Of a DNA stretch of 7,193 nucleotides, positions 5,668 to 7,193 are shown one piece after another. Both the position numbers and the translations under genes were made by a program. Within the stretch, counting starts at the first letter, position 1, and each line of letters opens with the position of its first letter. Origin of the DNA: Acidobacteriota bacterium (GTDB taxonomy: Bacteria; Actinomycetota; Acidimicrobiia; Spongiisociales; UBA5794). The notes below the pieces were generated by a model that worked only from the letters and a program-made list of their open reading frames with translations, made no database searches and was not told the DNA's origin. Location of the stretch: positions 1 through 7,193 of the forward strand of contig SMXV01000003.1 in NCBI GenBank assembly GCA_004356175.1. The letters are read 5' to 3'.

Positions 5668-5702
5668 CGGCGAAGCCCTCTATTTGGGGCGCGGTGCTTC
5701 CG

Positions 5703-6203
5703 TCACGGAGTCGTGAGACTGTCGAAAACCCGATCAGCGTGTGCCTCCCATGACGCGTTCGGGGCTCTCATTTCGATGCCGATTGCGCTCGATCCCTCCG
5801 TGGGAGTCAACAGGAACCACATCACGCCGTCGCTATGAGTACCCCAGCTCTTGATGGAGCCTCCGACTCGACGGGTCGACCGCGCGAACGTGCCAGCGTC
5901 GCCTTCTTCGAGCAGCGACCAGAACGCCCTGGTCGTATCCTCGGCGGATACAGGCCACGTTTGACCCGTGGCTTCAACGATCGCACGCATATTTGATACG
6001 CCAACAGTGAGAAACGTGTTTGTTGGGTCGAGGTCGTGATGAAATGAGAGGTACGTCTCACCGATCTCTGCCTGCCAGCCTCGCGGCACGTCGACGCAGA
6101 ACAATTCGTTGCAGACCAACTCCGTCGCACCGATCTCCGGGGCGCTGACGCCGCTGGAGCAGGCTGCGATAAAGAGAACCATTCCCGCGAGGACTTTTCG
6201 CAT
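5703..6203 (-). CDS. Small secreted lipoprotein of unknown function
   Basis: A 166-aa protein with a short lipoprotein signal, MRKVLAGMVLFIAAC, whose lipobox IAAC puts the lipidated cysteine at residue 15. The mature protein would be anchored on the outer face of the cytoplasmic membrane. After a short linker comes ELVCNELFCVDVPRGWQAEI (28-47). The F-x-V-x-VP-x-GW pattern resembles small beta-rich actinobacterial lipoproteins of the LpqN/LpqT, PsbP-like kind, but this is only a resemblance. C31 and C36 are close enough to form a disulfide. The end, SWEAHADRVFDSLTTP, looks like the final amphipathic helix of such a domain. The gene is 48 bp upstream of murA on the same strand and divergent from rpiB. 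ATG 6203 has no Shine-Dalgarno sequence but a TACCAT box 6 nt upstream. A cell-envelope role is suggested by neighbours only. Confidence 0.82.
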   Translation of the reverse strand: MRKVLAGMVLFIAACSSGVSAPEIGATELVCNELFCVDVPRGWQAEIGETYLSFHHDLDPTNTFLTVGVSNMRAIVEATGQTWPVSAEDTTRAFWSLLEEGDAGTFARSTRRVGGSIKSWGTHSDGVMWFLLTPTEGSSAIGIEMRAPNASWEAHADRVFDSLTTP

Positions 6204-6209
6204 ACTGCG

Positions 6210-6238
6210 ATGGTACGACCGTCGCTATTTTCTGTCGC
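6210..6238 (-). promoter_or_regulatory. Candidate promoter of the lipoprotein gene (GCGACA-17-TACCAT)
   Basis: On the minus strand a TACCAT -10 box (6215-6210) ends 6 nt before the ATG, and GCGACA (6238-6233), matching TTGACA at four of six positions, lies 17 bp upstream. This is the best -35/-10 pair among the putative leaderless starts in the window. It occupies one side of the 128-bp divergent region 6204-6331. Confidence 0.5.
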
Positions 6239-6296
6239 CGGTACCTGGCTTCGACGCCGCTCGAGTCGCAACGACGGGTCGGGCTCACTCCCTCAC

Positions 6297-6302
6297 TACC
6301 CT
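6297..6302 (+). promoter_or_regulatory. Candidate -10 box (TACCCT) of rpiB
   Basis: TACCCT fits TANNNT and would give a leader of about 23 nt containing the rpiB ribosome site. No recognisable -35 is seen. It lies in the divergent region shared with the lipoprotein gene. Confidence 0.3.
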
Positions 6303-6320
6303 GCCGCGCAGAGAGTCGCC

Positions 6321-6326
6321 AGGGAG
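6321..6326 (+). promoter_or_regulatory. Ribosome binding site of rpiB
   Basis: AGGGAG with a 5-nt spacer to ATG 6332. It confirms the start and contrasts with the leaderless-looking divergent gene. Confidence 0.65.
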
Positions 6327-6331
6327 TCCAC

Positions 6332-6781
6332 ATGCGAGTTGTAATCGGGTCAGATCATGCTGGTTTCGAGCTCAAGACGCTGCTTGTGTCTCATCTTGAG
6401 TCCGCCGGTCACGTCGTACTTGACGTCGGCACCGATTCCGAGGAACCGGTCGACTACCCCGACTTCTCCGCAGCCGTCGGACGCGAAGTAGCGTCAGGCG
6501 ATTCTGAGCGGGGAATCATGGTATGCGGATCGGGTGCTGGTGGATCCATTGCAGCGAACAAGATCACCGGTGTCCGTTCTGCCGTCGTGCATGACCACTA
6601 CACGGCGCACCAGGCCGTTGAACACGACGACATGAACGTCCTTTCACTCGGTGCCCGGATCATCGGCTTGACGACGGCAATTGAAATTGTCGACGCGTAT
6701 CTCGCAGCGACATTCTCCGGCGAGGAACGTCATGCGCGTCGGCTGCGCAAAGTCGTGGAGCTCGACCGCAACCGCGGTTGA
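6332..6781 (+). CDS. rpiB: Ribose-5-phosphate isomerase B
   Basis: A 149-aa cytoplasmic enzyme of the RpiB/LacAB family, interconverting ribose 5-phosphate and ribulose 5-phosphate in the pentose phosphate pathway. Seen: MRVVIGSDHAGFELK (1-15) with the substrate-binding D8/H9; DVGTDSEEPVDYPDF (31-45); VCGSGAGGSIAANK (64-77) with C65 at the catalytic-base position used by E. coli-type enzymes, unlike M. tuberculosis RpiB, where that residue is Ser and a Glu acts; and EHDDMNVLSLGARI (97-110), the HN-x-x-N region with Asp in place of the Asn after His. Length and order are normal, with a basic C-terminal extension (EERHARRLRKVVELDRNRG). An AGGGAG ribosome site lies 5 nt before the ATG. The Nudix gene follows 12 bp after the stop in the same frame, so the two form an operon. 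Allose-6-phosphate isomerase activity, known in some family members, cannot be excluded. Confidence 0.95.
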   Translation: MRVVIGSDHAGFELKTLLVSHLESAGHVVLDVGTDSEEPVDYPDFSAAVGREVASGDSERGIMVCGSGAGGSIAANKITGVRSAVVHDHYTAHQAVEHDDMNVLSLGARIIGLTTAIEIVDAYLAATFSGEERHARRLRKVVELDRNRG

Positions 6782-6793
6782 GCACGGCCTCTT

Positions 6794-7193
6794 GTGGCTG
6801 CAGAACTTCTACCACGCGGATCGATATGGGCAGCGGGATGTGTCGTTGCACGACGGTCCAGGACCGGCGAGGCTCGGTATCTCGTTGTGCACCGACCCGG
6901 ATACAACGACTGGTCCCTTCCCAAGGGCAAGGTCGACAAGGGTGAGACGCTCCTCGAAACGGCACTGCGCGAACTCGAGGAGGAGACAGGCATAGTCGGA
7001 TCGAACCCCCGCCTCATTGGATCAGTCGGGTATGACACGAAGACAGGAAACTCGAAAATCGTGAAATGGTGGGTCGTGGAGGTCCACAGCGGGGAGTTCA
7101 CCGTGAACTCCGAAGTGGACAAGGTGAAGTGGCTGTCGCGGGACAAAGCGATGAAGAAGCTCGACTACCGCAACGACCGGGCCGTTCTTGATC
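6794..7193 (+). CDS. Nudix hydrolase, MutT1-like, N-terminal part (3' end beyond window)
   Basis: Open plus-strand frame of 133 codons running off the window. It begins at GTG 6794, the only usual start codon between the rpiB stop and the conserved IWAAGCVVARR (11-21). The full Nudix box is present at residues 45-67: G45, E51, R59-E60, E62-E63-E64 and G66-I67 fit G-x5-E-x7-REU-x-EE-x-GU, preceded by NDWSLPKGKVDKGE (38-51). Family members cleave nucleoside diphosphates linked to another group; MutT1 types clear oxidised nucleotides or diadenosine polyphosphates. The W-SLPKGK-x-D-GE signature and the DYRNDRAVLD ending (124-133) match actinobacterial MutT1 and Ap4A-type proteins. In M. tuberculosis MutT1 a histidine-phosphatase domain follows, so the real product may be about twice as long. 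No clear Shine-Dalgarno sequence; the start is 12 nt after the rpiB stop, suggesting coupled translation. Confidence 0.92.
   Translation, partial: MAAELLPRGSIWAAGCVVARRSRTGEARYLVVHRPGYNDWSLPKGKVDKGETLLETALRELEEETGIVGSNPRLIGSVGYDTKTGNSKIVKWWVVEVHSGEFTVNSEVDKVKWLSRDKAMKKLDYRNDRAVLD

Noticed and set aside
1..7193. CRISPR array, tRNA or rRNA genes, transposase, phage or defence genes
   Set aside because: I looked on both strands and found no spaced direct repeats, cloverleaf-like segments, transposase motifs or defence domains. The gene content is housekeeping.

Overview
The window reads as ordinary chromosomal DNA from a G+C-rich bacterium, most likely an actinobacterium and possibly a member of the Acidimicrobiia or a relative. 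This assignment is an inference. It rests on a MurA with Asp in place of the catalytic Cys (as in Mycobacterium tuberculosis), a MutT1-like Nudix gene, an actinobacterial-style membrane-anchored alpha/beta hydrolase N-terminus, a MeaB GTPase, and several genes that look leaderless. There are no tRNA or rRNA genes, no transposase, no CRISPR array and no phage genes.

Layout: seven genes lie on the minus strand and two on the plus strand. From left to right these are: a membrane-anchored alpha/beta hydrolase, N-terminal part only (1-419, -); an enoyl-CoA hydratase/isomerase (547-1314, -) following meaB (1342-2268, -) in a two-gene acyl-CoA unit; a 209-bp spacer with an unusual inverted heptad-repeat element; a NifU-type Fe-S scaffold protein (2478-2774, -); a 283-bp spacer with inverted repeats; a SpoIID/LytB-domain cell-wall protein (3058-4404, -) overlapping murA (4401-5654, -) by 4 bp; a small lipoprotein (5703-6203, -); a 128-bp divergent promoter region; then rpiB (6332-6781, +) and a Nudix hydrolase that runs off the end (6794-7193, +).

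How the genes fit together: the lipoprotein, murA and the SpoIID-domain gene form a cell-envelope cluster. MurA starts peptidoglycan precursor synthesis, and the SpoIID-domain protein probably cleaves or modifies glycan strands outside the membrane. MeaB protects a B12-dependent acyl-CoA mutase (methylmalonyl-CoA mutase type) and sits with a crotonase-family enzyme, which points to branched-chain, odd-chain or propionyl-CoA metabolism; the mutase itself is not in the window. RpiB and the Nudix protein are housekeeping genes for pentose phosphates and nucleotide-pool cleaning.

No new multi-gene system is visible. The most interesting non-coding signals are (1) the two facing heptad arrays between nfu and meaB, (2) a 12-base match to a sequencing-adapter prefix in the same spacer, which raises an assembly question, and (3) a consistent TANNNT box 6-7 nt before the start codons of genes that lack a Shine-Dalgarno sequence.
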